Source: Cardiobacterium hominis (lineage in GTDB: Bacteria > Pseudomonadota > Gammaproteobacteria > Cardiobacteriales > Cardiobacteriaceae). Taken from it: a DNA stretch of 64,000 nucleotides. A model generated the notes under the pieces. It had not been told where the DNA came from and made no database searches. It saw nothing but the letters and a program-made list of their open reading frames with translations. Positions 32,221 through 42,473 of the stretch are shown here, one piece after another (positions within the stretch are counted from its first letter, which is position 1; each line of letters begins with the position of its first letter). The translations under genes and the position numbers were made by a program. The stretch spans positions 279,001-343,000 of the forward strand of contig NZ_LR134365.1 in assembly GCF_900637305.1 (NCBI RefSeq), in the 5' to 3' direction.

Positions 32221-33582
32221 TTATTTGAACGGCAGTTTGCCCATCGGCAGTGCGCCTTTGCTCGCGCCGAGCATGCGCAGCATTTTGCTGCTGCGGAATT
32301 TTTTCATCTGCGTCTGCATTTCTTTGAATTGTTTGAGCAGGCGGTTCACTTCTGGCACGTCCACGCCCGCGCCCGCGGCGATGCGGCGTTTGCGCGAGCC
32401 TTTGATGATGTCCGGGTTGTGGCGCTCCTGCATGGTCATGGAGAGGATGATGGCTTCCTGGCGGCGGATTTTTTTCGGCGAGAGGTGTTGGTCTTTCACC
32501 GCCTGCGGGATGTTGCCCATGCCGGGGATTTTTTCCAGCATTTTGTCCATGTCGATGAGCTGCATTTGGTGCAGTTGTTCGCGGAAGTCGTCGAGGTCGA
32601 AGGTTTTGCCTTTCGCCATTTTGGTGGCGAGTTTGCGCGCTTTTTCTTCGTCCACCTGGTGTTCGAGGTCTTCGATGAGGCCGAGGACGTCGCCCATGCC
32701 GAGGATGCGCGAGGCGATGCGGTCGGGGTGGAAGGCTTCGAGCGCTTCGGTTTTTTCGCCGACGCCGAGGAATTTGATCGGTTTGCCGGTGATGTGGCGG
32801 ATGGAGAGCGCCGCCCCGCCGCGCGCATCGCCGTCGATTTTGGTAAGGACAACACCGGTGAGCGGCAGTACGTCGTTGAAGGCTTTGGCGGTGTTGGCGG
32901 CATCCTGGCCGGTCATGCCGTCCACCACGAACAGGGTTTCTATCGGCTTCAGCTGCGCGTGCAGGGTGCGGATTTCGTCCATCAGCGCGTCGTCGATGTG
33001 CAGGCGGCCGGCGGTATCGACGATGAGGACGTCAAAGTATTGGCGTTTGGCAAAGTCGTAGGCGCGCGCGGTGATGTCCGCCGGTTTTTCGCTGGCATCG
33101 GACGGAATGAAGGTCGCGCCGACTTGTCCGGCCAGCGTTTTCAGCTGTTCTATCGCTGCCGGACGGTACACGTCAGCGGAAACGAGCGCGACTTTTTTCT
33201 TTTCGTTGATGAGTTTGCGCGCGAGTTTGGCACTCGATGTAGTTTTCCCCGAGCCTTGCAGACCCGCCATGAGGATGACCGCCGGCGGCTGGGTGGCGAG
33301 GTTGAGCGCGCTGTTTTCTTCGCCCATGATGCGGACGAGTTCGTTTTTGACGGTTTTGATAAAGGCCTGGTCGGGCGAGAGTTTGAGGCTGACTTCCTGG
33401 CCGATGGCGGCGTTTTTGATGGTCTCGATGACTTCTTTGACCACTGGCAGGGCGACGTCCGCCTCAATCAGCGCCATGCGCACGTCGCGCAGGGCCTGGG
33501 TGATGTTTTCTTCGGTGATGCGAGCCTGGCCGCGCAGTTTTTTGAAGGTTCCTTGCAAGCGTTCGCTAAGGTTGTCAAACAT
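32221..33582 (-). CDS. ffh: Signal recognition particle protein Ffh
   Basis: 453 aa SRP54 GTPase that binds 4.5S RNA and signal sequences of inner-membrane proteins. N domain MFDNLSERLQGTFKKLRGQ; G domain with GLQGSGKTTSSAKLA, DTAGRL, TKIDGDARGG; C-terminal methionine-rich M domain (PGMGNIPQ, then RRIAAGAGVDVPEVNRLLKQ and FKEMQTQMKKF). Divergent from ypjD, the same arrangement as in E. coli. Confidence 0.97.
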   Translation of the reverse strand: MFDNLSERLQGTFKKLRGQARITEENITQALRDVRMALIEADVALPVVKEVIETIKNAAIGQEVSLKLSPDQAFIKTVKNELVRIMGEENSALNLATQPPAVILMAGLQGSGKTTSSAKLARKLINEKKKVALVSADVYRPAAIEQLKTLAGQVGATFIPSDASEKPADITARAYDFAKRQYFDVLIVDTAGRLHIDDALMDEIRTLHAQLKPIETLFVVDGMTGQDAANTAKAFNDVLPLTGVVLTKIDGDARGGAALSIRHITGKPIKFLGVGEKTEALEAFHPDRIASRILGMGDVLGLIEDLEHQVDEEKARKLATKMAKGKTFDLDDFREQLHQMQLIDMDKMLEKIPGMGNIPQAVKDQHLSPKKIRRQEAIILSMTMQERHNPDIIKGSRKRRIAAGAGVDVPEVNRLLKQFKEMQTQMKKFRSSKMLRMLGASKGALPMGKLPFK

Positions 33583-33656
33583 GGGCTTTCCTTTGGGCTG
33601 GTAACGTGAAATTTTGTTGTATTATAGCCGCCTTCCCATTTTTCGCAGGACGTTTT

Positions 33657-34451
33657 ATGCAGCTTTGGCTGCCGCTGTTTACCATTTTTGCCTATATTGC
33701 CGCCGCCGCCGGTTTTGTCCGCGTGTACCGCAAGCCGCTGCGCCGCATCAACCCGCTGTGGGTGTTGGGCATTCTGGTCTGCGCCTGTCAGGGGCATGCG
33801 CTGTCGCTGATTGTCTCGCTCCAGGCCAATGGTCATCTCAATCTTTCGATTTTCAACATGGTGTCGGTGAACGCCTGGTTCGTCGCCTGTATTTCGGTTT
33901 TCTGGCTGTGGCGCGCCTCCATGGCGCTCGGCGGTGTGGTGATTTGTCTGGTCAGCGCTGTGGCCGTCGCCCTGCCGCTCGTTTTCGTCAGCGACAAGCC
34001 GTTCGCCCCGCATCTTTCGCCCGGCATGTGGTGGCATATTTTGACTTCCATCGCCGCCTGGACGTTCATCTCGCTCGCTTTCCTCCACGCCGCGCTCTAT
34101 GGCTGGCTGTTCCGTCGCTTAAAACGCAAACAATTGAAAGACATTAGTGTTTCCTCGCTGGTCAGCCTCGAACGGGTGATGATGCTGCAGGCGGTCGCCG
34201 GTTTTATCCTGCTTGCCATCGCCCTGCTTACCGGCTGGATGTTTGTCGATGATCTCTTTGCGCAGCACCTCGTCCATAAAACCGTGCTGACGCTCCTCGC
34301 CTGGCTCGCCCTCGGCTGGATGCTCTTTTCCTATTACATCCGCGAACAACGCGGCCTCACGCTGGTGCTGGAAATGTGCGCCGCGTTCATCCTGCTGCTC
34401 ACGGGTTATGTCCTGAGCAACGTCATTTTGCAATTTATCCTCAACCATTAA
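33657..34451 (+). CDS. ypjD: Cytochrome c assembly (CcsA/YpjD) family membrane protein
   Basis: 264 aa integral membrane protein with about eight helices. The CcsA-type core has HILTSIAAWTFISLAFLHAALYGW and HKTVLTLLAWLALGWMLFSYYIREQRG, with the histidines that bind haem in related CcsA/CcmC proteins. Role of YpjD is not defined; it has been tied to CorA/CorC-type ion metabolism and to haem handling. Start at MQLWLPLF (33657) after CGCAGGACG. Ten bases before the corB-like gene, as in enterobacteria. Confidence 0.88.
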   Translation: MQLWLPLFTIFAYIAAAAGFVRVYRKPLRRINPLWVLGILVCACQGHALSLIVSLQANGHLNLSIFNMVSVNAWFVACISVFWLWRASMALGGVVICLVSAVAVALPLVFVSDKPFAPHLSPGMWWHILTSIAAWTFISLAFLHAALYGWLFRRLKRKQLKDISVSSLVSLERVMMLQAVAGFILLAIALLTGWMFVDDLFAQHLVHKTVLTLLAWLALGWMLFSYYIREQRGLTLVLEMCAAFILLLTGYVLSNVILQFILNH

Positions 34452-34460
34452 GGAGCTATC

Positions 34461-35753
34461 GTGGACAGCATTCCGCTAGGGCTGTTAATCCTCGCTTTAA
34501 TCATCTGCCTCGCTTTCTCGGCGTTTTTTTCTGCCTCGGAAACCGCGATGATGTCGCTCAACCGCTACAAACTCAAACACCTCGCGGACGAAGGCAACAA
34601 GCGCGCCAAATGCGCCAGCCACCTGCTCAAACACACCGACCGCCTCATCGGCACCATCCTCCTCGGCAACAACTTCGTCAATATCGCCGCCACCTCGCTC
34701 GGCACCATCATCGGCCTGCGTCTTTACGGCGACCTTGGCGTGCTGCTCTCCACCATCATCTTGACCGTCGTCGTCCTCGTCTTCTCCGAAGTCGCGCCGA
34801 AAACGCTGGCCGCGACCAACGCACAACGCATCGCCCTGCCCGTCGCGCCGGTGCTTGCCTGGCTGGTGCGCATCTTCTCGCCGCTGGTGCGCCTCTTAAA
34901 CGCCATTGTCCGCCTCATCCTGCGCCCGCTGGGCATCAAAACCGAAAACGCCGTCGAAGAAGCCTTAAGCAACGACGAACTGCGCAGCATCGTCCAGTCC
35001 AGCCAGAGCGGCGATGACGACGAAAACAGCGAACAGCAGGACATGCTGCTCAACGTCCTCGAACTTGAGGACGTCTCCGTCAGCGAAGCGATGGTACCGC
35101 GCAACGAACTCGAAGGCGTGGATCTGAACGACGACTGGGAAGACATCCTGCGGCAAATAACCGGCAGCCGCCACGGCCGCCTCGTCGCCTACCGTGACCA
35201 CCTTGACCAGGCCGAAGGCATGCTGCACATCCGCGACATCATCCTGCCGCTGCGCGACAACAGCCTCGACAAAACCCGCCTGCAACAAGTGCTGCGCCCC
35301 TGCCACTTCGTCCCGGAAAGCACGCCGCTGCGCAAACAGCTGCTGCAATTCCGCCAGGCGAAAGCGCGCAGCGGCCTCGTCGTCGATGAATACGGCGACA
35401 TTCAGGGGATGATTACCCTTGAAGACATCCTGACCCACATCGTCGGCGACATCGGCGACGAAGACACCGCCGACGCGCCGCCGGAAATCATCGAACAACA
35501 AGAAAATCTCTACACCGTTGAAGGCGGCATCCCGCTGCGCCAGTTAAACCGCGAACTCGGCCTGAAACTGCCGCTGGACGGCCCCAACACCCTTTCCGGC
35601 CTCATCATCGAAACGCTGGGCAACTTCCCCGAAGCGGGCACCGAAATCGAACTGCCCGGCTGTAGCGCGCGCGTGCTGGATTTTGCCGACGGCATCGTCT
35701 CTGCCGCCGAAATCCGGCTGAATGCGGACGCGGTGGCGGCGGAGGAAGACTGA
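34461..35753 (+). CDS. corB: CorB/YfjD-like hemolysin family protein (DUF21-CBS-CorC_HlyC)
   Basis: 430 aa. DUF21/CNNM membrane domain with three to four helices (about residues 1-145, including SAFFSASETAMMSLNRYKL), a CBS pair (about 205-330, SEAMVPRNELEGVDLND and SGLVVDEYGDIQGMITLED) and a C-terminal CorC_HlyC transporter-associated domain. CNNM/CorC relatives work in Mg2+/Co2+ efflux. Follows ypjD by 9 bases; the ypjD-yfjD pair is conserved near ffh in gammaproteobacteria. Confidence 0.9.
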   Translation: MDSIPLGLLILALIICLAFSAFFSASETAMMSLNRYKLKHLADEGNKRAKCASHLLKHTDRLIGTILLGNNFVNIAATSLGTIIGLRLYGDLGVLLSTIILTVVVLVFSEVAPKTLAATNAQRIALPVAPVLAWLVRIFSPLVRLLNAIVRLILRPLGIKTENAVEEALSNDELRSIVQSSQSGDDDENSEQQDMLLNVLELEDVSVSEAMVPRNELEGVDLNDDWEDILRQITGSRHGRLVAYRDHLDQAEGMLHIRDIILPLRDNSLDKTRLQQVLRPCHFVPESTPLRKQLLQFRQAKARSGLVVDEYGDIQGMITLEDILTHIVGDIGDEDTADAPPEIIEQQENLYTVEGGIPLRQLNRELGLKLPLDGPNTLSGLIIETLGNFPEAGTEIELPGCSARVLDFADGIVSAAEIRLNADAVAAEED

Positions 35754-35788
35754 CGCGCCGCACCGACGAGATTTTGCATCGCAAATTT

Positions 35789-35804
35789 ACATACACATCG
35801 AGGG
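35789..35804. repeat. Short dispersed motif TTACATACACATCGAG
   Basis: Identical 15-16 bases to the motif at 30018-30033, here without the GAGCGCTC palindrome centre. Confidence 0.55.
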
Positions 35805-35928
35805 ATTATAGGGTGCGTCTTGGCACACCATTGATTAAGAAACAAATACTTACGCGACGGTACGCCGAGGCGCACCTATGGCGTTGTTTTCAGCCGCGCG
35901 CCTTGTCTAAAACTTTATGTGGATGACT

Positions 35929-35958
35929 AAAAAAACCGCCCTGAGGGCGGTTTTTTTT
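35929..35958 (-). terminator. Terminator after ettA
   Basis: AAACCGCCCT and AGGGCGGTTT stem with eight T on the far side; works for the minus-strand ettA transcript and possibly also for corB. Confidence 0.85.
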
Positions 35959-35965
35959 AGCGGGT

Positions 35966-37630
<1,665 letters not shown>

Positions 37631-37633
37631 TGG

Positions 37634-37735
37634 TTTTTGTTTTCGTGATGAAGGGGGGCGCTATTCTATGGGAATCTTTTTCTGGTGTCCTGGTTATGAC
37701 GCGTTTGTTTGTTTATGTGCGCCTGAGGCGGGAAG
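37634..37735 (+). repeat. ubiA-5' repeat, copy A
   Basis: About 100 bases homologous to the upstream region and first codons of ubiA: GCGCTATTCTATGGGAATCT at 37657 on, GGTGTCC, then an ATG opening MTRLFVYVRLRRE, the counterpart of MKCLAFVRLMR in UbiA. It is the most diverged of three direct copies (others 40474-40576 and 41516-41612). Sits between ettA and the DJ-1 gene. Confidence 0.8.
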
Positions 37736-37759
37736 ACAGCGGACAGCGTCAATGCGGCG

Positions 37760-37798
37760 GAAAACCCCGCTGCCGTCGTAACGGGAGCGGGGTTTTTT
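37760..37798 (-). terminator. Terminator after DJ-1 gene
   Basis: AAAACCCCGCT (37761-37771) and AGCGGGGTTTT (37786-37796) form an 11-bp stem. Confidence 0.82.
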
Positions 37799-37815
37799 GG
37801 CGCGCTGCGGTGTTG

Positions 37816-38481
37816 TTAGCGCAGTAGCGACAGCATCGCCCGGGCGACGCCGCGTGCCGAGGCGGGGTTTTGTCCGCTGACCAGTCGTTCGCTAATCACG
37901 ACTTGGGCTTGGAAGTTCGCCGCGGGCAGGTGGGTGGCGCCGCGTTCTTGCAAGGCGTCGGCGAGGAGGAACGGCACGGTGTCGTAGAGGCCGACGGCGC
38001 GTTCTTCGTCGTTGGTAAAGGCGGCGACTTGTTTGTTTTCTATCAGGTAGCGGCCGTTTGCCAGGCGGATGTTGAGCAGTCCCGCCGGGCCGTGGCAGAC
38101 GGCGCCGACAACGCCGCCGTTGTCGTAGATGCGGGCGGCAATGGCGTCCAGCGCCGGGCTGTGCGGCAGGTCCCACATGGTGGCGTGGCCGCCCGCGTAG
38201 TAGATGGCGGCGTAGTCGTCGGCGTTGATGTCGGCGGGGGCGAGGGTGTTTTCGGTTTGTGCGCGCAGGGCGGCGTCGTTCCAGAAGGCGGCGTTGTCGG
38301 GGTCGCTCAGGTCGAGTCCGTCCACGTGGGTTTTGCCACCTTTGGGGCTGGCGAAGTCGATCTGGTATCCGGCGTCGCGCAGGATGTAGTAGGGGTGGCT
38401 GACTTCTGAGAGGTAGTAGCCGCTCGGTGCATCGCCTTTGCGGTCGTGGCTGGTGAGGATGAAGAGGATGCGTTTGTTCAT
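37816..38481 (-). CDS. DJ-1/PfpI family protein (Hsp31-like)
   Basis: 221 aa class I glutamine amidotransferase-like fold. Nucleophile elbow GAVCHGPAG with Cys129 and adjacent His130, and Glu26 from SEVSHP, the standard DJ-1 triad. The GGHATMWDLP segment is typical of the Hsp31/YhbO-like group that acts on methylglyoxal or glycated molecules. It follows the MBL-fold gene by 24 bases, and both are opposite the divergent LysR regulator, which probably controls them. Confidence 0.88.
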   Translation of the reverse strand: MNKRILFILTSHDRKGDAPSGYYLSEVSHPYYILRDAGYQIDFASPKGGKTHVDGLDLSDPDNAAFWNDAALRAQTENTLAPADINADDYAAIYYAGGHATMWDLPHSPALDAIAARIYDNGGVVGAVCHGPAGLLNIRLANGRYLIENKQVAAFTNDEERAVGLYDTVPFLLADALQERGATHLPAANFQAQVVISERLVSGQNPASARGVARAMLSLLR

Positions 38482-38505
38482 TGTTTTTTTCCGTGGTGGT
38501 GGGGG

Positions 38506-39444
38506 TTATTGCGGGGTGTATTCGACCGGGCGCCAGCGGTAGGCGCGGCCGTCGTTGTCTTTGTTGACGCGGCCGATGCCGGGGTAGGGCAGGTGCGCAC
38601 CAGCGACGGTCAGGTGTTGTTCGGCGGCTTGTTGCATCAGGCGTTGGCGCGAGGCGATGCCTGCGGCGGGGTCGTAGTCGAAGCTGTAGGCAGCATCAGG
38701 GCGGGCGAATTGTACTGAGGGGAAGTGAACGAGGTCGCCCCAGACCAAGAGCGCCGCGCCTTGTTCGTTGTTAAAGAGGAAGGCGCTGTGGCCGATGGTG
38801 TGACCGTTGGCGTTCACCGCTTTGGCAGTGAGCGGCAGGGTGTCGCCGTCGGTGAAGGTTTTGAGTTTGCCTGCTTTTTCGTAGGGGGCGAGGGCGGCGC
38901 GCGCTTGGTCGAAGAGGAAGTGGACGGCTTCGGGCAGTTTGGCTTTTTCGGCGTCGCTGTGCCAGTAGCGGTTTTCGGCGGCGTTTATCCAGACGGTGGC
39001 GTTGGGGTAGGTGGCGCTGCCGTCGGCGTTGATGAGGCCGCAGAGGTGGTCGGAATGGCCGTGTGTCAGCAGGATGTTTTTGATGTCGGCGGCGTTGATA
39101 CCGGCAGCGGCCAGCGCTTCTGGCACTTGGCCGAGTTTGTCGGGTTTGGTGGCGAAGCAGTCGGCGGTGCCGCTGTCCACCAGTACTTTTTCGCCGCCGC
39201 GTTCGATGAGAAAGGCGTTGACCGAGGCCAGTATGCCGCCTTCGTCTTCGTTGGCGCTGCTGTCGGCGAGGAGTTTGGCCACGTCTTCGGCCGGGATGTT
39301 TTTGATGTCGCCGCGCGGCAGGTGCAGCGTGCCGTCAAAGAGGGTGGTAACGCGCAAGTCGCCGATTTGTTGGCGGTAGTAAGCGGGCGCTGCGTCGGCA
39401 CAGGCAGCGGCCAGGGCGAGCGCCAGTAGGAGGGTTTTTTTCAT
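38506..39444 (-). CDS. Secreted MBL-fold metallohydrolase
   Basis: 312 aa. Signal peptide MKKTLLLALALAAACADA then an MBL domain with the zinc motif THGHSDHLCG (HxHxDH) at about residues 127-136, GHTIGHSAF, and GDLVHFPSVQFARPD. It lacks the extra histidines that mark true class B beta-lactamases; closest in style to MBL lactonase-like or quorum-quenching-type proteins, substrate unknown. First gene of a pair with the DJ-1 gene, divergent from the LysR regulator. Confidence 0.88.
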   Translation of the reverse strand: MKKTLLLALALAAACADAAPAYYRQQIGDLRVTTLFDGTLHLPRGDIKNIPAEDVAKLLADSSANEDEGGILASVNAFLIERGGEKVLVDSGTADCFATKPDKLGQVPEALAAAGINAADIKNILLTHGHSDHLCGLINADGSATYPNATVWINAAENRYWHSDAEKAKLPEAVHFLFDQARAALAPYEKAGKLKTFTDGDTLPLTAKAVNANGHTIGHSAFLFNNEQGAALLVWGDLVHFPSVQFARPDAAYSFDYDPAAGIASRQRLMQQAAEQHLTVAGAHLPYPGIGRVNKDNDGRAYRWRPVEYTPQ

Positions 39445-39532
39445 CGGGTTTTCTCCATGGTTGGGGGATGCGCATTGTGCGGGCTTTGTTTTATGCTAAA
39501 AAGCCGCGTAATCGACCAGGAGTTTCCCTGAT

Positions 39533-40444
39533 ATGAACCCAATTCTTCCCGATGATCTCGCTGTGTTTTTGCAGACGGTGCAATGCGGCAGCTTTTCTGC
39601 CGCCGCGCGTGCTTTGAATGTGGCGCCGAAGGTGGCGAGCAAGCAGGTGGCGCGGCTGGAAGCGGCGCTGGGGGTGGCTCTTTTTACCCGTAACACCCGC
39701 AATTTGCGCCTCACCGACGAGGGTGAGGCGTTACGCGACAAGGCGCGCAGCGTGCTGGACGGATTGGCGGAGATGCGCGAGTTGGCGCAGGGCGCAGACG
39801 GGATGCGCGGCATGATTCGTTTGACCGCACCAGCGCCGTTCGGGCGCAAGTATGTTGCCGCCGCCGTTGCCGATTTCAGCCGCCGCTATCCGCAGGTGGG
39901 ATTTTCCCTGTGTTTGTCGGACGAGGTCTGCAATTTGTTTGCCGGGAATTTTGATTTGGCCATCCGCATGGGCGAGTTGGCCGATTCGCGCCTGATTGCG
40001 CGGCGGATTGCCGTCAATCGCCGTATTTTGGTGGCGTCTCCGGCGTATTTGGCGGAGTACGGCTGTCCGCAGTCGCCCGCCGAGCTGAGCGAACACCGCT
40101 GTTTGCGTTTTGCCTATCCGGGGCTTGCCGCCGACAGTTGGACGCTGCGAAACGGCGACGCGGAAGCGGTGGTGCGGGTAAGCCCGCATTTGAGCAGCGA
40201 CAGCGGCGAGGTGCTGCACGCTTGGTGTATGGCGGGTTTGGGCATTTCTCTGCGCGAAACGTGGGATGTGTGCGAGGCGCTGGAAAACGGCAGTCTGCGC
40301 CGCGTCCTGCCCGATTGGCAAACGCCGCCGGGTGGCATCAGCATCGTGCGGGTGCGACGCGAACCGACGCCGCAGCGCATCCTGCGCTTCAGCGAATTTC
40401 TCATTGCGCGTTGGCAAAAAGCACCGTGGGAACGCGCGGGTTAA
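39533..40444 (+). CDS. LysR family transcriptional regulator
   Basis: 303 aa. N-terminal winged helix (LAVFLQTVQCGSFSAAARAL and LEAALGVALFTRNTRNLRLT) and a C-terminal co-inducer domain with FDLAIRMGELADSRLIARRI, the pattern of the CrgA/DsdC-like LTTR group. The ORF starts 88 bases from the MBL gene start on the other strand, so the shared region is its likely operator. The inducer is unknown; an electrophile or aldehyde is plausible given the DJ-1 neighbour, which is inference. Confidence 0.92.
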   Translation: MNPILPDDLAVFLQTVQCGSFSAAARALNVAPKVASKQVARLEAALGVALFTRNTRNLRLTDEGEALRDKARSVLDGLAEMRELAQGADGMRGMIRLTAPAPFGRKYVAAAVADFSRRYPQVGFSLCLSDEVCNLFAGNFDLAIRMGELADSRLIARRIAVNRRILVASPAYLAEYGCPQSPAELSEHRCLRFAYPGLAADSWTLRNGDAEAVVRVSPHLSSDSGEVLHAWCMAGLGISLRETWDVCEALENGSLRRVLPDWQTPPGGISIVRVRREPTPQRILRFSEFLIARWQKAPWERAG

Positions 40445-40473
40445 CGTCCGCCGCGATAACTATCAGTAGTGTC

Positions 40474-40576
40474 ATCGCTTTTTGCGTTGGTTGGAATGGG
40501 AGCGCTATTCTATGGGAAACTTTTTCCGGTGTCCTTGCTATGAAATGTTTGGCTTTTGTCCGTGTCTGCGGCGGAC
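40474..40576 (+). repeat. ubiA-5' repeat, copy B
   Basis: Direct copy of the ubiA upstream region and start: GCGCTATTCTATGGGAAACT (40503 on), CCGGTGTCCTTGCT, then ATGAAATGTTTGGCTTTTGT, identical to the first 20 bases of ubiA at 41580. The frame reads MKCLAFVRVCGGLAGR and stops. It lies right after the LysR gene. Confidence 0.85.
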
Positions 40577-40818
40577 TTGCCGGGCGCTGATGTTTTGCCG
40601 CAATCGCCGGATTTGTTTGCATATACCTAGGTCGCTACCCTTGTATATTGTTTGGACGTCCGCAGGGCGAAGTCCGCAACAGGGCGGGTTGTATTGTAAA
40701 CAGCTCTTGGGACGTATCGCAGTAAAATTAAGGCAGCCTGAAAACGGAATAGACTTTTTCAGGCTATCTTACCGCGAAGCGCCGCTTCGCCATTCCAATC
40801 CCAAATAAAGGATCTTCC
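40577..40818. other. Intergenic region with uptake-like word and hairpins
   Basis: No gene. Holds AGGCAGCCTGAA at 40731-40742 and a GCGAAGCG-CCGCTTCGC hairpin near 40773-40790. The promoter of the following periplasmic protein must be here. Confidence 0.5.
40731..40765 (+). terminator. Stem-loop containing an Eikenella-type DNA uptake word
   Basis: AGCCTGAAAA (40735-40744) pairs with TTTTTCAGGCT (40755-40765). The left arm carries AGGCAGCCTGAA (40731-40742), the 12-mer described as the Eikenella dialect of neisserial DUS. A stem made of inverted uptake words is a common terminator form in Neisseriaceae. Confidence 0.6.
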
Positions 40819-41388
40819 ATGAAACACATTATCCCCGCCCTGCTCCTTGCCGCCTCCGTCCCTGCTTTTGCCGCCGACAGCGCGGTATCCACCACCGATG
40901 CGGCGCCCGTCGCCACCTATACCGTCCCCACGCCCGCCGGTTTTCCCTTTGCCGTCGAAACCCAAATCCTCCCCGACGACACCTACCAGGTGAAAATCAC
41001 CGACCAGAAAACCGGCAAAGTGCAAATCATTGAAGAGATCATCGACTTCGGTCCGCTTAAAGAAAAAATCAGCGGCCTGGTCAACATCCAGGACTACAAC
41101 GGCGACGGCCACCCCGACATCGCCGTGCGCATCGTCGGCGCCTACACCCAGTCTGCCGACGAACTGTACCTCTTCAATCCCGCCACACGGCAGTTTCAAA
41201 CACCGCCCGACGGACAAGGCATCGCCATCGACGGCAACGTCGAAGTCATCCGCAAGGGCTGCATCCGTGTCGAATACAAAAGCAGCATCATGGATTACGA
41301 CGAGGAAGACTACTGCTGGAAAAACGGCGGCTGGGAGATGCTCCGCCTCAAAAACACCAACGCACACAAAAAGCCGAAAGGCAAATGA
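40819..41388 (+). CDS. Periplasmic XAC2610-like protein
   Basis: 189 aa with signal peptide MKHIIPALLLAASVPAFA. A calcium-type loop DYNGDGHPDIAV (about residues 92-103) is followed by ELYLFNPATRQFQ and a late EDYCWKNGGW segment. The pattern is that of XAC2610/FG-GAP-like secreted proteins found next to effectors or alone; function unknown. It is bracketed by AGGCAGCCTGAA (40731) and AGGCAACCTGAA (41393), and further out by two ubiA-5' repeats, which suggests it arrived as a unit. Confidence 0.75.
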   Translation: MKHIIPALLLAASVPAFAADSAVSTTDAAPVATYTVPTPAGFPFAVETQILPDDTYQVKITDQKTGKVQIIEEIIDFGPLKEKISGLVNIQDYNGDGHPDIAVRIVGAYTQSADELYLFNPATRQFQTPPDGQGIAIDGNVEVIRKGCIRVEYKSSIMDYDEEDYCWKNGGWEMLRLKNTNAHKKPKGK

Positions 41389-41392
41389 TTGC

Positions 41393-41404
41393 AGGCAACC
41401 TGAA
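41393..41404 (+). repeat. Near match to Eikenella-type uptake word
   Basis: AGGCAACCTGAA differs from AGGCAGCCTGAA at one base and starts 5 bases after the stop of the preceding gene. Confidence 0.5.
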
Positions 41405-41515
41405 AAACCGCCGCCGCATCATGGCGCCGGGGCGCTTGTCCACAAGGCGCCCCGCAGTTTTCCCCGAATCGCTGTGGGCAAAACGCGGATTGGTGGCTGC
41501 GACCAAAAGCGGTGT

Positions 41516-41612
41516 CTCCTTTTTGTGTTGGCAATGAAGGGCGCTATGCTATGGAAATCTTTATTCCGGTGTCTTTGCTATGAAATGTTTGGCTTTTGTC
41601 CGCCTGATGCGG
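41516..41612 (+). repeat. ubiA-5' repeat, copy C (native ubiA start)
   Basis: GCGCTATGCTATGGAAATCT (41541 on), CCGGTGTCTTTGCT, then the ubiA start ATGAAATGTTTGGCTTTTGT at 41580. This copy leads into the full gene; copies at 37634 and 40474 do not. Confidence 0.85.
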
Positions 41613-42428
41613 CTGGATCGCCCGGTGGGTACGTTGCTCCTCACCTGGAGCAGTTTGTGGGGGCTGTGGCTGGCAGGCGCGGGACGGCCGCCGGCGTTTG
41701 TCACGGCGGTGATTTTGCTCGGCACGCTGTCGATGCGCTCCGCCGGCTGTGTTTTCAACGACCTTGCCGACCGCAATTTTGACGGCCATGTCGAGCGCAC
41801 CCGCAACCGTCCGCTTGCCAGCGGCGCGGTCAGCGTATTTGAAGCGGTGCTGTTGGGCGTCGTGCTGCTCGCCGTGAGCTTCGCCCTGGTGTGGCTGCTC
41901 AATTGGCAAAGCGTGCTGCTCGCCGTCGCCTGCGCGGCGGTGGCGCTGTTTTATCCGCTGTGCAAGCGTTTTTTCCTCCTGCCGCAGCTTGTTTTGGGCG
42001 TGGCGTTTGCCAGTCCGATTTTGATGGCACAGACGGCGATTTTGGGGCGGGTAACGCTCGCCGGTTTTCTGCTCTTTCTAGCAAGCGTCTTCTGGGCGCT
42101 GGTCTATGACACCTATTACGCGCTGGTCGATCGCGACGATGATGTGAAAATCGGCCTTTATTCCAGCGCCATCACCGCACGCGGTCGCGAACACCGCTTT
42201 TTGGCGGCGATGGCGGCGGCGGTTCTCGCTTTTTTGTTGTTGGCGGGGCTGGCAGCGGGGCTGAATGGCTGGTATTTCCTGGGGCTTGTCATCGCCGCGC
42301 TGCTTTTTTTGTATGAGTTGTGGGATACGCGCCATCTTGAGCGCGAGCGCTGTTTCCGCGCTTTTGTGCATAACAACTGGGTCGGCGCGGCGGTGCTGCT
42401 CGGGCTGGTGTTGGCGTTTTTGCCGTAA
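41580..42428 (+). CDS. ubiA: 4-hydroxybenzoate octaprenyltransferase
   Basis: 282 aa integral-membrane prenyltransferase that attaches the polyprenyl tail to 4-hydroxybenzoate in ubiquinone synthesis. Two Asp-rich magnesium motifs: VFNDLADRNFDGHVERTRNRP (NDxxDxxxD) and YDTYYALVDRDDDVKIG. About eight or nine helices. No ubiC (chorismate lyase) is adjacent. The 5' end and about 60 bases upstream are present as two extra partial copies to the left, so its promoter region is duplicated in the genome. Confidence 0.95.
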   Translation: MKCLAFVRLMRLDRPVGTLLLTWSSLWGLWLAGAGRPPAFVTAVILLGTLSMRSAGCVFNDLADRNFDGHVERTRNRPLASGAVSVFEAVLLGVVLLAVSFALVWLLNWQSVLLAVACAAVALFYPLCKRFFLLPQLVLGVAFASPILMAQTAILGRVTLAGFLLFLASVFWALVYDTYYALVDRDDDVKIGLYSSAITARGREHRFLAAMAAAVLAFLLLAGLAAGLNGWYFLGLVIAALLFLYELWDTRHLERERCFRAFVHNNWVGAAVLLGLVLAFLP

Positions 42429-42473
42429 CGCTACGAAGCCGCTGATTCGATGAAGGTTAAAAATGAGGTTTTT

